In this document: piece after piece, positions 19,213 to 28,019 of the stretch
Numbering within the stretch: the stretch's first letter is position 1
Layout of the letters: each line of letters starts with the position of its first letter
Assembly (NCBI GenBank): GCA_902576815.1
Contig: CACGWQ010000006.1
Location: 1 to 64,000, forward strand
Reading direction: 5' to 3'
From: an uncultured Pelagibacteraceae bacterium
GTDB lineage: Bacteria; Pseudomonadota; Alphaproteobacteria; Pelagibacterales; Pelagibacteraceae
DNA length: 64,000 bases
Notes under the pieces: generated by a model
The model's input: the letters and a program-made list of their open reading frames with translations, nothing else
What the model was told of the DNA's origin: nothing
The model's database searches: none
Program-made: the position numbers and the translations under genes

Positions 19213-20151
19213 ATGGCAACTAAAACCAAAGCTATTAAAATTTCTCAAAAACATCTCCTAGGTATTCAAGATTTATCAATAAATGATGTTAATTTAATCT
19301 TAAAAGAAGCTGAAAAATTTATTGAATTAAACAAAAGCAAAAATAAAAAATTAGATTTACTTGAGGGGAAAACTCAAATTAACCTCTTTTTTGAACCATC
19401 AACAAGAACACAAAGCTCATTTGAACTAGCAGGAAAAAGATTAGGTGCAGATGTTATGTCAATGAATATAACAAACTCAGCAATTAAAAAAGGTGAAACG
19501 CTTATAGACACTGCAATGACATTAAATGCAATGCATCCTGATATAATAGTTATTAGACATCAAGATTCAGGAGCTTGTAATCTTTTATCTCAAAAAGTTA
19601 ATTGTGCTGTTTTAAATGCTGGTGATGGAAGGAGAGAGCACCCTACCCAAGCATTACTTGATGCATTAACTATATTGAATAGGAAAAAAAAAATTCAAGG
19701 ATTAAAGGTTGCAATTTGTGGAGATATTCTACATTCAAGAGTAGCAAGATCTAATATTTACTTGCTAAACATGTTGGGTGCCGAAGTTAATATTGTAGCT
19801 CCTTCAAACCTTTTACCAAAAGATATAGAGAAATTTGGGGTTAATATTTTTTCAAATATGAAGAAAGGTGTAAAAGATTGCGACATAGTAATGATGCTTA
19901 GACTTCAAAATGAAAGAATGAGTAGTTCATTCCTGTCATCTAATAGAGAGTATTATGAATACTATGGACTAACACAGGATAAATTAGAATATGCAAAATC
20001 AGATTCAATTATTATGCATCCTGGTCCAATGAACCGCGGTATTGAAATTGATACGAAACTAGCTGATGACACCAATATGAGTGTTGTAAAAGAGCAAGTT
20101 GAATTAGGTGTTGCGATAAGAATGGCTTGTTTAAAAATTTTTTGTGAATGA
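19213..20151 (+). CDS. pyrB: aspartate carbamoyltransferase, catalytic subunit
   Basis: PyrB joins carbamoyl phosphate and aspartate, the first committed pyrimidine step. The 312-residue protein from the ATG has the carbamoyl-phosphate motif [31 protein letters not shown], and the aspartate-loop region [10 protein letters not shown]. The upstream GTG in the track is rejected because it falls in a good promoter. The stop overlaps the pyrC start. In alphaproteobacteria PyrB commonly sits beside a non-catalytic dihydroorotase homologue with which it may assemble; the same layout is seen here. Confidence 0.95.
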   Translation: MATKTKAIKISQKHLLGIQDLSINDVNLILKEAEKFIELNKSKNKKLDLLEGKTQINLFFEPSTRTQSSFELAGKRLGADVMSMNITNSAIKKGETLIDTAMTLNAMHPDIIVIRHQDSGACNLLSQKVNCAVLNAGDGRREHPTQALLDALTILNRKKKIQGLKVAICGDILHSRVARSNIYLLNMLGAEVNIVAPSNLLPKDIEKFGVNIFSNMKKGVKDCDIVMMLRLQNERMSSSFLSSNREYYEYYGLTQDKLEYAKSDSIIMHPGPMNRGIEIDTKLADDTNMSVVKEQVELGVAIRMACLKIFCE

Positions 20152-21437
20152 TGAAAAAAAAATACTTTATTAACGCAAATATAATTGATCCTCATAACAA
20201 CATAAGTGAGATAGGAGGATTAATAATAGGTGAAGATGGAAAAATTGAAGGTGTTGGAAAAAAGGTGAATAAAAACAACATTCCTAGTAGAGAAAAAGTT
20301 ATTGATTTAAAAGAGAATTATATTTTCCCAGGTATAGTTGATATGAGAGTATTTGTGGGTGAACCAGGTTATGAATATAAAGAAAATTTCAGAACTTTGA
20401 GCAATGCTGCATTATCCGGGGGAGTAACCTCAGTTGTAACTATGCCTAATACTGATCCAATAATCGACAATGTTTCAATAGTAGATTTTTTAAAAAGACG
20501 AGGCAGAGATAAATCAAAAATAAATATATTTCCCACAGCATCTTTAACAAAGGGTACTCAAGGTACAAATATGACAGAGTTTGGTCTTCTGCAAAGTAAA
20601 GGGATAATAGCATTTACAGATGGAATTAGAACAATTCAGAATACAAGAGTTATGTCCAGAATAATGAATTCAGCAAAAGATTTGGGATCTTTAATAATGC
20701 AACATGCGGAAGATCAAGAATTAGCTGAAAATGGCATGATAAATGATGGAATAATTTCGACAAAACTTGGTTTGCAAGGCATCCCAGAAATAGCTGAACT
20801 AATAATTATAGAGAGAGATTTAACATTATTAGAAGAATATAATTGTCGTTATCACATTTCTCAGATTTCATCAGGAAAAGCAGTTGAAATTATCAGAGAT
20901 AGAAAAGATAAAGTAAGATTTTCCTGTGGGGTATCAATAAATAATTTATCTTTAAATGAAAATGATATTGGTGACTTTAGAACTTTTTTAAAATTGTCTC
21001 CGCCACTCAGGACTGAAGACGATAGATTAAGTTTAGTGCAAGGATTAAATGATGGTACAATCGATGTAATAGTTTCAGATCACAAACCTGAAGATGAAGA
21101 GCAAAAAAGATTAACATTTGCTCAAGCCGCAACAGGAGCAACTGGTATTGAAACGTTATTATCCTTGTCATTAGAATTATATCACAATGGATCTGTAAAA
21201 CTTGAAAAAATTATTGCTGCATTAACCTCCAATCCAGCAAAAATTTTGAAAATTAATAAAGGTAATTTATCTGTAGGTAATGATGCAGATTTCTGTATTG
21301 TGGATATAAATAAACCTTGGATAGTAAAGCAAGAAAATTTGGTTTCTAAATCAAAAAATACCTCAATTGAAAATAAGAGATTACAAGGAAAAGTAACCAA
21401 TACATTCGTAAAAGGACAAGAGCTTTACAATATTTAA
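20148..21437 (+). CDS. pyrC: dihydroorotase homologue, probably non-catalytic (PyrX-like)
   Basis: A 429-residue amidohydrolase-fold protein of the type I dihydroorotase family, usually annotated PyrC. The metal-binding signature D-x-H-x-H-x-R-E-P-G is altered: here it reads [10 protein letters not shown] (residues 65-74), with Arg67 and Phe69 replacing both histidines and Gly71 replacing the substrate-binding Arg. Later motifs are partly kept ([22 protein letters not shown]). This matches the pseudo-dihydroorotases paired with PyrB in several bacteria, which have a structural role. A true dihydroorotase should then be encoded elsewhere. The gene overlaps pyrB by four bases, indicating coupling. 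Confidence 0.88.
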   Translation: MMKKKYFINANIIDPHNNISEIGGLIIGEDGKIEGVGKKVNKNNIPSREKVIDLKENYIFPGIVDMRVFVGEPGYEYKENFRTLSNAALSGGVTSVVTMPNTDPIIDNVSIVDFLKRRGRDKSKINIFPTASLTKGTQGTNMTEFGLLQSKGIIAFTDGIRTIQNTRVMSRIMNSAKDLGSLIMQHAEDQELAENGMINDGIISTKLGLQGIPEIAELIIIERDLTLLEEYNCRYHISQISSGKAVEIIRDRKDKVRFSCGVSINNLSLNENDIGDFRTFLKLSPPLRTEDDRLSLVQGLNDGTIDVIVSDHKPEDEEQKRLTFAQAATGATGIETLLSLSLELYHNGSVKLEKIIAALTSNPAKILKINKGNLSVGNDADFCIVDINKPWIVKQENLVSKSKNTSIENKRLQGKVTNTFVKGQELYNI

Positions 21438-22010
21438 ATGGAAATATTTATTTTATCACTTTTATCATATTTATTAGGTTCCATTCCTTTTGGTTTTTTA
21501 TTAACAAAAATTTTTTTAAAAAAAGACATAAGAGAAACAGGATCGGGTAATATAGGCGCCACCAATGTTTTAAGAACTGGTAATAAATTTTTAGGTTACT
21601 CAACTTTATTACTAGACATTTTAAAAGCGGTTTTGCCAATAATTTATGTTAAATTAAATTATCCAGAATTTATTTACATTTGTTCATTATCTGTTTTTTT
21701 AGGACATGTTTTTCCAATATGGTTAAAATTTAAAGGTGGTAAGGGTGTTGCAACATATGTTGGAATATTGATTATTTTAAATTATTTTTTGGGTATTGTT
21801 TTTGGTATTGTTTGGATAATCACATATTTAATTTCTAAATACTCATCATTAGGATCAATTCTTGGATCATTAAGTGTTTCTATTTTTATATTTATTTATA
21901 GCAATGATAACATTATGTTTTACTTCATAATGTTTATTTTAATTTTTTACACTCACCGAGAAAACGTTAAACGCTTGATAAATAAAGAGGAAACTAAGAC
22001 AAAAATTTAA
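21438..22010 (+). CDS. plsY: acyl-phosphate glycerol-3-phosphate acyltransferase PlsY
   Basis: PlsY acylates glycerol-3-phosphate from acyl-phosphate, starting phospholipid synthesis in the inner membrane. The 190-residue protein has about five membrane segments and three conserved loops: SIPFGFLLTKIF, RETGSGNIGATNVLRTG and GHVFPIWLKFKGGKGVATY. It directly follows pyrC with no gap. In many alphaproteobacteria the next gene is dprA; here topA follows after only 40 bases. Confidence 0.95.
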   Translation: MEIFILSLLSYLLGSIPFGFLLTKIFLKKDIRETGSGNIGATNVLRTGNKFLGYSTLLLDILKAVLPIIYVKLNYPEFIYICSLSVFLGHVFPIWLKFKGGKGVATYVGILIILNYFLGIVFGIVWIITYLISKYSSLGSILGSLSVSIFIFIYSNDNIMFYFIMFILIFYTHRENVKRLINKEETKTKI

Positions 22011-22014
22011 TAAT

Positions 22015-22030
22015 TTGACAGTTTAACTGT
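22015..22030 (+). promoter_or_regulatory. TTGACA plus overlapping palindrome before topA
   Basis: A consensus -35, TTGACA (22015-22020), overlaps a perfect palindrome, ACAGTTTAACTGT (22018-22030, one central base). Sixteen bases downstream of the -35 is a poor -10 (TACGTT). The palindrome could be an operator on the topA promoter or, less likely, a weak plsY terminator since TTTTAAG follows. The evidence is only pattern-level. Confidence 0.35.
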
Positions 22031-22050
22031 TTTAAGTACGTTCTCTAAAT

Positions 22051-24618
22051 ATGAATCTAGTAATTGTAGAAAGTCCAGCAAAAGCAAAAACAATAAATAA
22101 ATATTTAGGATCAGATTATACAGTTCTTGCAAGCTATGGGCATATAAGAGATCTACCTTCAAAAAATGGTTCTGTTGATCCTGAAAATGATTTTAAAATG
22201 ATTTGGGAAGTAGATAGTTTTTCAAAAAAATATTTAAAAGAAATTACAGATAGTGCTAAAGATTCAAAAAAAATTATTCTAGCAACCGACCCTGACAGAG
22301 AAGGTGAAGCAATAGCTTGGCATGTAAAAGAGTTTCTTGAAGAAAAAAAATTATTAAAAGATAAAGAAGTTGAAAGAGTTGTTTTCAACGAAATAACAAA
22401 AAAAGCAGTAACAAATGGAATAGATAATCCAAGAAAAATAGAGCCGCATTTAGTTGATGCTTATATGGCAAGAAGAGCTCTAGATTATCTAGTAGGATTT
22501 AATATCTCCCCCATTCTATGGACAAAATTACCAGGTTCTAAATCTGCTGGTCGAGTTCAGTCTGTAGCTCTAAGACTTTTAACCGAAAGAGAACAGGAAA
22601 TAGAAGTTTTTCAACCAAAAGAATATTGGACTTTAAATATAATTTTTAAAAATAACAAAAATGAAAAAATAAGTACAACTATTTCACAATTAGATGGAAA
22701 TAAGGTTGAAAAATTTTCATTTAAAAACAAACAAGATATTAACGAAGCTTTATCAAAAATAAAAAATAAAAAATATAACATAACAGATATAAGTTCAAAA
22801 ACTTATAACAGAAATCCATCAGGACCTTTTACTACATCAACATTACAACAAACAGCATCGAGTAAACTTGGTTTTGGAGCATCAAGGACAATGCAAATTG
22901 CTCAAAGACTATATCAAGGAATTGATATTGAAGGTGAAACCGTAGGATTAATTACTTACATGAGAACTGATGGAACTAATATTTCAAAAGATGCGATAAC
23001 ATCTTTTAGAGATTTTATAATGCAGAATTATGGTGATAAATATTTACCAGAACAACCTCTAAATTATAGTGGCAAAAAAGCAAAGAATGCTCAAGAAGCT
23101 CACGAAGCTATACGTCCAACAGAAATTATTCGAAAACCAGAAGATATGAAAAAATACTTAAGTGCTGATCAATATAAACTTTATAATTTAATATGGTCTA
23201 GATCTTTATCATCACAAATGCAGTCAGCAAAATTTGATAGAAAAACTATTACCATCAACTCAGATGATAATAAAAATATATTCAAAGCTAGTGGTTCAAC
23301 ATTAAAATTTGATGGCTTCCTTAAACTATATAAGATCGATGAAAATGATGATGACAATGAAAATATTTTGCCAGATGTTGAAAAAGGTGATGTAATGTTT
23401 GAAGATCATATTGATGAACAGCACTATACACAACCACCACCTAGATATTCAGAGGCAAGTCTAGTTAAAAAATTAGAGGAGCTAGGAATTGGAAGACCAT
23501 CTACTTATGCAAGTATTATTTCAGTAATAGCTAATAGAGGTTATGCTGATATAAATAATAAAAGATTTTTCCCAACTGATAGAGGAAAATTACTTTCTGC
23601 GTTTTTAGAAAAATTATTTACCAAATATGTTGATTATGATTTTACTGCAAAATTAGAAGATCAATTAGATGATATAACATCAGGTAAAGAAAATTGGATA
23701 AAAGTTTTAGAGAACTTTTGGAAAGACTTTAATTCTAATGTTGCAGGTGTGAAAGAAAAAAGAACCAGAGAAGTATTAGACCTATTAAATGAAAGTCTTG
23801 GATCACTAATATTTGAGGTCGATAAGGATGGAAATATTGATAGAAAATGCAAGCTTTGTGAAACCGGGCAATTAAGTTTAAAAAATAGTTTTAGAGGTGG
23901 TGCTTTTATTGGTTGTTCAAATTATCCGGACTGCAAATTTACAAGACCACTATCAAAATCTAAAGCAGCACAACAATTGACACTAGCAGAACCTAAATTC
24001 ATTGGAAAAAATGATAAAGGTAAAGATATTTTTCTTAAAAATGGAAGATTTGGTCCATATTTGCAATTTGAAAAGGAAATCATAGAGGAAGATGAAAAAA
24101 CTATAAAGAGAAAAAGAAAATTAAAGAAAGAAGAAAATAATTTAAAAAATGTCTCTATCCCTAAAGGAATTGAGATTGAAAATATTGATTTAGAAAAGGC
24201 AAAATACTTATGCTCATTACCATTAAGTTTAGGTAAAAATCCTGAAAATGAAAAGGATATTACTGTGAATGTTGGAAGATTTGGTCCTTACCTTAAATGT
24301 GAAAATAAATCTGCTAGACTAGAAAATGTGGACGAATTATTCACTATTGGATTAAATAGAGCTGTTACATTAATTGCTGAAGCTAAACCAGGAAGAATTT
24401 CATCATCCATGATAAAAGATTTAGGAGAACATCCTGAAGATAAAAAGCCAGTTAGAGTCATGAAAGGTCAGTATGGTCCTTACATTAAATACAAATCTTT
24501 AAATGCGACTATACCTGAAGAAAAGGATCCTGTTGAATTAACTATGGAAGAAGCATTAATTTTAATTGAGAAAAGAAAAGAATACGATAGAAATAAAAAG
24601 AAAAAGAAAAGCAAATAA
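22051..24618 (+). CDS. topA: DNA topoisomerase I
   Basis: TopA relaxes negative supercoils using a transient 5'-phosphotyrosine link. The 855-residue protein begins with TOPRIM (VIVESPAKAKTINKYLG; ATDPDREGEAIAWHV). The catalytic Tyr is in TYMRTDGTNIS at about residue 305, and EAHEAIRPT is further on. The C-terminal region has one four-Cys zinc ribbon (CKLCETGQLS ... CSNYPDC) followed by repeated GRFGPYL / GQYGPYIKY elements typical of alphaproteobacterial TopA. Its stop shares a base with the RidA ATG. Confidence 0.97.
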   Translation: MNLVIVESPAKAKTINKYLGSDYTVLASYGHIRDLPSKNGSVDPENDFKMIWEVDSFSKKYLKEITDSAKDSKKIILATDPDREGEAIAWHVKEFLEEKKLLKDKEVERVVFNEITKKAVTNGIDNPRKIEPHLVDAYMARRALDYLVGFNISPILWTKLPGSKSAGRVQSVALRLLTEREQEIEVFQPKEYWTLNIIFKNNKNEKISTTISQLDGNKVEKFSFKNKQDINEALSKIKNKKYNITDISSKTYNRNPSGPFTTSTLQQTASSKLGFGASRTMQIAQRLYQGIDIEGETVGLITYMRTDGTNISKDAITSFRDFIMQNYGDKYLPEQPLNYSGKKAKNAQEAHEAIRPTEIIRKPEDMKKYLSADQYKLYNLIWSRSLSSQMQSAKFDRKTITINSDDNKNIFKASGSTLKFDGFLKLYKIDENDDDNENILPDVEKGDVMFEDHIDEQHYTQPPPRYSEASLVKKLEELGIGRPSTYASIISVIANRGYADINNKRFFPTDRGKLLSAFLEKLFTKYVDYDFTAKLEDQLDDITSGKENWIKVLENFWKDFNSNVAGVKEKRTREVLDLLNESLGSLIFEVDKDGNIDRKCKLCETGQLSLKNSFRGGAFIGCSNYPDCKFTRPLSKSKAAQQLTLAEPKFIGKNDKGKDIFLKNGRFGPYLQFEKEIIEEDEKTIKRKRKLKKEENNLKNVSIPKGIEIENIDLEKAKYLCSLPLSLGKNPENEKDITVNVGRFGPYLKCENKSARLENVDELFTIGLNRAVTLIAEAKPGRISSSMIKDLGEHPEDKKPVRVMKGQYGPYIKYKSLNATIPEEKDPVELTMEEALILIEKRKEYDRNKKKKKSK

Positions 24619-25079
24619 TGACGGCAGATAAAAATTTAAAGAATTTAAATATCAAATTACCAAAAGCTAATGATCCTGTTGGATCATATGCTGCTACTAG
24701 AATATCTGGAAATTTACTATACATATCTGGACAAATATCAATTGATGAGAATGGAAATTTAATTAAGGGAAAACTAGGAAAAGATTATAATACTGAACAA
24801 GGTTATGAGGCAGCTAAAAGATGTGCATTAAGTATAATATCTCAAGCAAAGAAAGCATGTGGTGATGATTTATCCAAAATTAAATCATGTTTGAAACTCA
24901 CTGGATATGTTAATTCTACTGATGATTTTACTGAACAACCGAAAGTCATAAATGGAGCCTCAGATTTAATTAAAAATGTATTTGATGAAGCTGGTTCACA
25001 TGCAAGAGCTGCTGTAAGTACTAACAGCCTACCATTGGGCGTTGCGGTTGAAGTTGATGCAATATTTGATCTAAATTAA
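24618..25079 (+). CDS. RidA family protein (YjgF/YER057c/UK114)
   Basis: A 153-residue member of the Rid family, whose RidA branch hydrolyses reactive enamines/imines released by PLP enzymes. Visible features are GSYAATRISGNLLYISGQIS at the N-terminus and the C-terminal HARAAVSTNSLPLGVAVEVDAIF, where the Arg of the family active site lies. It is longer than E. coli RidA (about 128 residues) and fits the long YjgF-like subgroup common in alphaproteobacteria, whose substrate is less certain. It is coupled to topA by TAATG. The stop abuts the stop of ugd on the other strand with no spacer. Confidence 0.88.
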   Translation: MTADKNLKNLNIKLPKANDPVGSYAATRISGNLLYISGQISIDENGNLIKGKLGKDYNTEQGYEAAKRCALSIISQAKKACGDDLSKIKSCLKLTGYVNSTDDFTEQPKVINGASDLIKNVFDEAGSHARAAVSTNSLPLGVAVEVDAIFDLN

Positions 25080-26369
25080 TTATCTACCAATACTAAAATA
25101 ACTTATTTTATTTTTTTTCATTTCTGAAGTTGAATAAAGATTTCTCAAATCATAAACTTTAAAATTTCTTTTTTTAGTAATTTTTTTAAAGTTGAGTTGT
25201 TTGAATTCATTCCATTCTGTATGAATAATTATCAAATCAGCACTTTTACAAGCATCTTTTACATTTTCAAAATAGTTTACATTTTTTGATTTAAATTCCT
25301 TTTTCTTGCCTGTTGGCTCATAATAATTAACACATGCACCTTTTCTTAACAAAGCTGGTATCATTTTTAGTGAAGAAGACTCTCTCATGTCGTCAGTGCC
25401 TGGTTTAAAAGTAACACCTAAAAATGTGATATTTTTATTTTTAATTTTGTTGTTCATTATTTTGCTAATTTTATTTAATAATAAATTAGATCTTTTATCG
25501 TTTGAATTAATTACTGATTTTACAACAGAAAGATTTGTATTAAACATTCGACCAGTTGCAACAAGTGCCCTTGTATCTTTAGGAAAACATGATCCACCAT
25601 AAGCAGGACCGGCACGTAAAAATCTACCTCCAATTCTTTCATCTAAACCCATACCAATTGCAATTTCTTTAACATCAATGTTTGATTTTTCACATAAATT
25701 AGCAATTTCATTAATAAAAGTAATTTTAGTAGCTAAAAAAGCATTTGATGCGTATTTGATTAATTCAGCTGACCTTCTGGAAGTATGAAAATATCTTCCA
25801 CCTTTTTTAATTAACGGTAGATATAATCTTTTCATAATTTTATTTGCTTTTTTACTGCTAGTACCTATGACAACTCTATCTGGAAATTGAAAATCTCTAA
25901 GAGCTTCACCTTCTCTTAAAAATTCAGGATTAGAAACAACGTCAAATTTGTTTTTATTTTTACTTGATTCTAACATATTTTGAATTTTGTCACCTGTAGT
26001 GACAGGAACAGTGGATTTTGTAACAATTATTTTATACCTATTAAGATTAGATTTAATACTTTTAACGACATTAAATACGTATTTTAATTCAGCTTTATTA
26101 TTTTTAGTAGGAGTTCCAACGCAAATAAATATGATATCTGACTTTTTTATTGAGCTAGAAATATCTGTTGAAAAAAAAAGCCTTTTTTTTTTTAAATTTC
26201 TAACAACCAATTCTTGAAGACCTGGTTCATAAATTGGTATTATGCCTCTATTTAATTTTTCTATAATTTCTTTATTAACATCAACACATGTAACCATATT
26301 ACCTAAATCAGAAAAACAAGCTCCACTAACTAAACCAACGTAACCAGATCCTATCATGCAAATTTTCAT
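25080..26369 (-). CDS. ugd: UDP-glucose 6-dehydrogenase
   Basis: Ugd oxidises UDP-glucose to UDP-glucuronate with two NAD+, providing sugar for surface polysaccharides. The 429-residue protein has the N-terminal Rossmann motif IGSGYVGLVSGACFSDLG, FICVGTPT, SNPEFLREGEA, and the catalytic Cys in GGSCFPKDTRALV, then a C-terminal UDP-binding domain (GVTFKPGTDDMRESSS). It overlaps galU by four bases, so one transcript would encode both steps from glucose 1-phosphate to UDP-glucuronate. Confidence 0.95.
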   Translation of the reverse strand: MKICMIGSGYVGLVSGACFSDLGNMVTCVDVNKEIIEKLNRGIIPIYEPGLQELVVRNLKKKRLFFSTDISSSIKKSDIIFICVGTPTKNNKAELKYVFNVVKSIKSNLNRYKIIVTKSTVPVTTGDKIQNMLESSKNKNKFDVVSNPEFLREGEALRDFQFPDRVVIGTSSKKANKIMKRLYLPLIKKGGRYFHTSRRSAELIKYASNAFLATKITFINEIANLCEKSNIDVKEIAIGMGLDERIGGRFLRAGPAYGGSCFPKDTRALVATGRMFNTNLSVVKSVINSNDKRSNLLLNKISKIMNNKIKNKNITFLGVTFKPGTDDMRESSSLKMIPALLRKGACVNYYEPTGKKKEFKSKNVNYFENVKDACKSADLIIIHTEWNEFKQLNFKKITKKRNFKVYDLRNLYSTSEMKKNKISYFSIGR

Positions 26370-27181
26370 AACTTAGAAATTTCAATTCCAGATTTAATAT
26401 AACCTTTCATAGATCCACAATCTAAATAATTACCTCCAAATTTATGTCCAATGAATAAATATTGATCTAATATCATTCGTCTTATTGCATCTGTAATATG
26501 TATTTCACCACCTTTACCTTTTTTTTGATTTTGCAGATAATGAAAAATTTTCTTTGATAAAATGTATCTACCTATCACTGCGTTATTTGAAGGAGCATCT
26601 TTAGTATTAGGTTTTTCAATTACATCTGAAATTTTAAAATTTAATTTGTCAATATTTTTTTTAATTGAATAAATTCCCCAACGATCTACGGTGTTCTTCT
26701 TAACTTTCATACTAGCCATTACAGATCCTTTTAATTTTTTATGAATTTTTATCATATCTTTTGAACAATTTTTTTTCATAATCAAATCATCAGGTAATAA
26801 CATTAAAAAATAATTATTTTTTATAAACTTTTTAGTTTTGAGTACGGCATCACCGGTACCCATGGGTTTATTTTGATAAACAAATTTAATTTTTTTTCTA
26901 AAAAAAAGAATTTTTTTATACTCTTTAATTATTCTGGGATCTTTCTTTTTTTTTATAATTGATTTGTAAAAATTATCATTTTTGAAATATTTCTTTATCA
27001 TCTCTTTTTTTTTAGAAATAATAAAAATTATTTCACTTACACCAGCCTCAATACATTCATCTAAAATATACTCAATTCCTGGTTTTCCATTTATTGGAAG
27101 CAGTTCTTTAGGAAAAATACTTGTCAAAGGTAGCAAACGTGTACCCAAACCAGCAAGAGGAATAATAGCTTGTTTAATCAT
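26366..27181 (-). CDS. galU: UTP-glucose-1-phosphate uridylyltransferase
   Basis: GalU makes UDP-glucose from UTP and glucose 1-phosphate. The 271-residue nucleotidyltransferase has the signature AIIPLAGLGTRLLPLTS, FPKELLPINGKP, NKPMGTGDAVLKTK, LPDDL and a late IGHKFGGNYLDCGS. It is slightly shorter than E. coli GalU (302). First in the galU-ugd pair and divergent from panC across 34 bases. The coding strand has many lysine runs, consistent with the general base bias. Confidence 0.94.
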   Translation of the reverse strand: MIKQAIIPLAGLGTRLLPLTSIFPKELLPINGKPGIEYILDECIEAGVSEIIFIISKKKEMIKKYFKNDNFYKSIIKKKKDPRIIKEYKKILFFRKKIKFVYQNKPMGTGDAVLKTKKFIKNNYFLMLLPDDLIMKKNCSKDMIKIHKKLKGSVMASMKVKKNTVDRWGIYSIKKNIDKLNFKISDVIEKPNTKDAPSNNAVIGRYILSKKIFHYLQNQKKGKGGEIHITDAIRRMILDQYLFIGHKFGGNYLDCGSMKGYIKSGIEISKL

Positions 27182-27195
27182 TAAGATGTTTTACT

Positions 27196-27201
27196 TATAA
27201 T
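27196..27201 (+). promoter_or_regulatory. consensus -10 element for panC
   Basis: A perfect TATAAT lies 15 bases before the panC ATG in the 34-base galU/panC gap. The matching -35 at 17-base spacing (TTTAAT) is poor, so this is only a likely -10. Confidence 0.35.
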
Positions 27202-27215
27202 CATATTTATTAAAA

Positions 27216-28019
27216 ATGAAAATTTTAAAAAATGTTTTTGAACTAAATAAGGCAGTAAAAAATTACAAAAATGTTGGATTTGTACCTACAATGGGGGGAA
27301 TTCATAAAGGCCACATATCTTTAATAAAAATTTCACAAAAAAATAACAAAGAAACAATAGTAAGTATTTTCGTCAATCCAACGCAATTCAATAAAAAACA
27401 AGATTTTAAAAATTATCCTAGGAATACAAGAAAAGATATTTCGATATTAAAAAAACTTAAAGTTAATTATTTATTTTTACCAAAGGTCAATGAAATATAT
27501 AAAAATAAAATGAAAAATTTTAAACTTAATAAATCTGATAAAATTTTATGTGCTAAATATAGAAAAGGTCATTTTGAGGGTGTATTAAACGTGATGAATA
27601 GATTGTTATCTATTATTAAATCTAAGCATGTTTATATGGGTGAAAAAGATTTTCAACAATACATGCTAATAAAAAGAATATTAGGAAAAAAATATAAAAT
27701 AAATATTGTTGGTTGTCCTACTATTCGAGAAAATAATAAAATTGCTTTATCTACAAGAAACAAATTGTTAAATAAGTCATCCATAAAAAAAGCATCAAAA
27801 ATAGCCATCAAATTGGATAAGATTAAAAGACTATCACAAACTAATAAATTTGTAGATTTGACAAAATCTAAATATGAGCTTGAAAATAAATTTAAAATAA
27901 AAATTGATTATCTTGAATTTAGAGATGAGAAAAAAATGAAATTAGATAATTTTAAATCTAAATATAGACTATTTATTGCCTATCATATTAATGGAGTAAG
28001 ATTGATAGATAATTTTTGA
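27216..28019 (+). CDS. panC: pantothenate synthetase
   Basis: PanC ligates pantoate and beta-alanine using ATP to give pantothenate, the precursor of CoA. The 267-residue protein carries the nucleotidyl-transferase motif PTMGGIHKGHISLI, IFVNPTQFN, KAKYRKGHFEGV-like sequence, YMGEKDFQQY and IALSTRNKLL. It is a little shorter than the common 280 residues, with the shortfall in the C-terminal domain. It stands alone, without panB next to it. The stop abuts the mgtE stop with no spacer. Confidence 0.95.
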   Translation: MKILKNVFELNKAVKNYKNVGFVPTMGGIHKGHISLIKISQKNNKETIVSIFVNPTQFNKKQDFKNYPRNTRKDISILKKLKVNYLFLPKVNEIYKNKMKNFKLNKSDKILCAKYRKGHFEGVLNVMNRLLSIIKSKHVYMGEKDFQQYMLIKRILGKKYKINIVGCPTIRENNKIALSTRNKLLNKSSIKKASKIAIKLDKIKRLSQTNKFVDLTKSKYELENKFKIKIDYLEFRDEKKMKLDNFKSKYRLFIAYHINGVRLIDNF

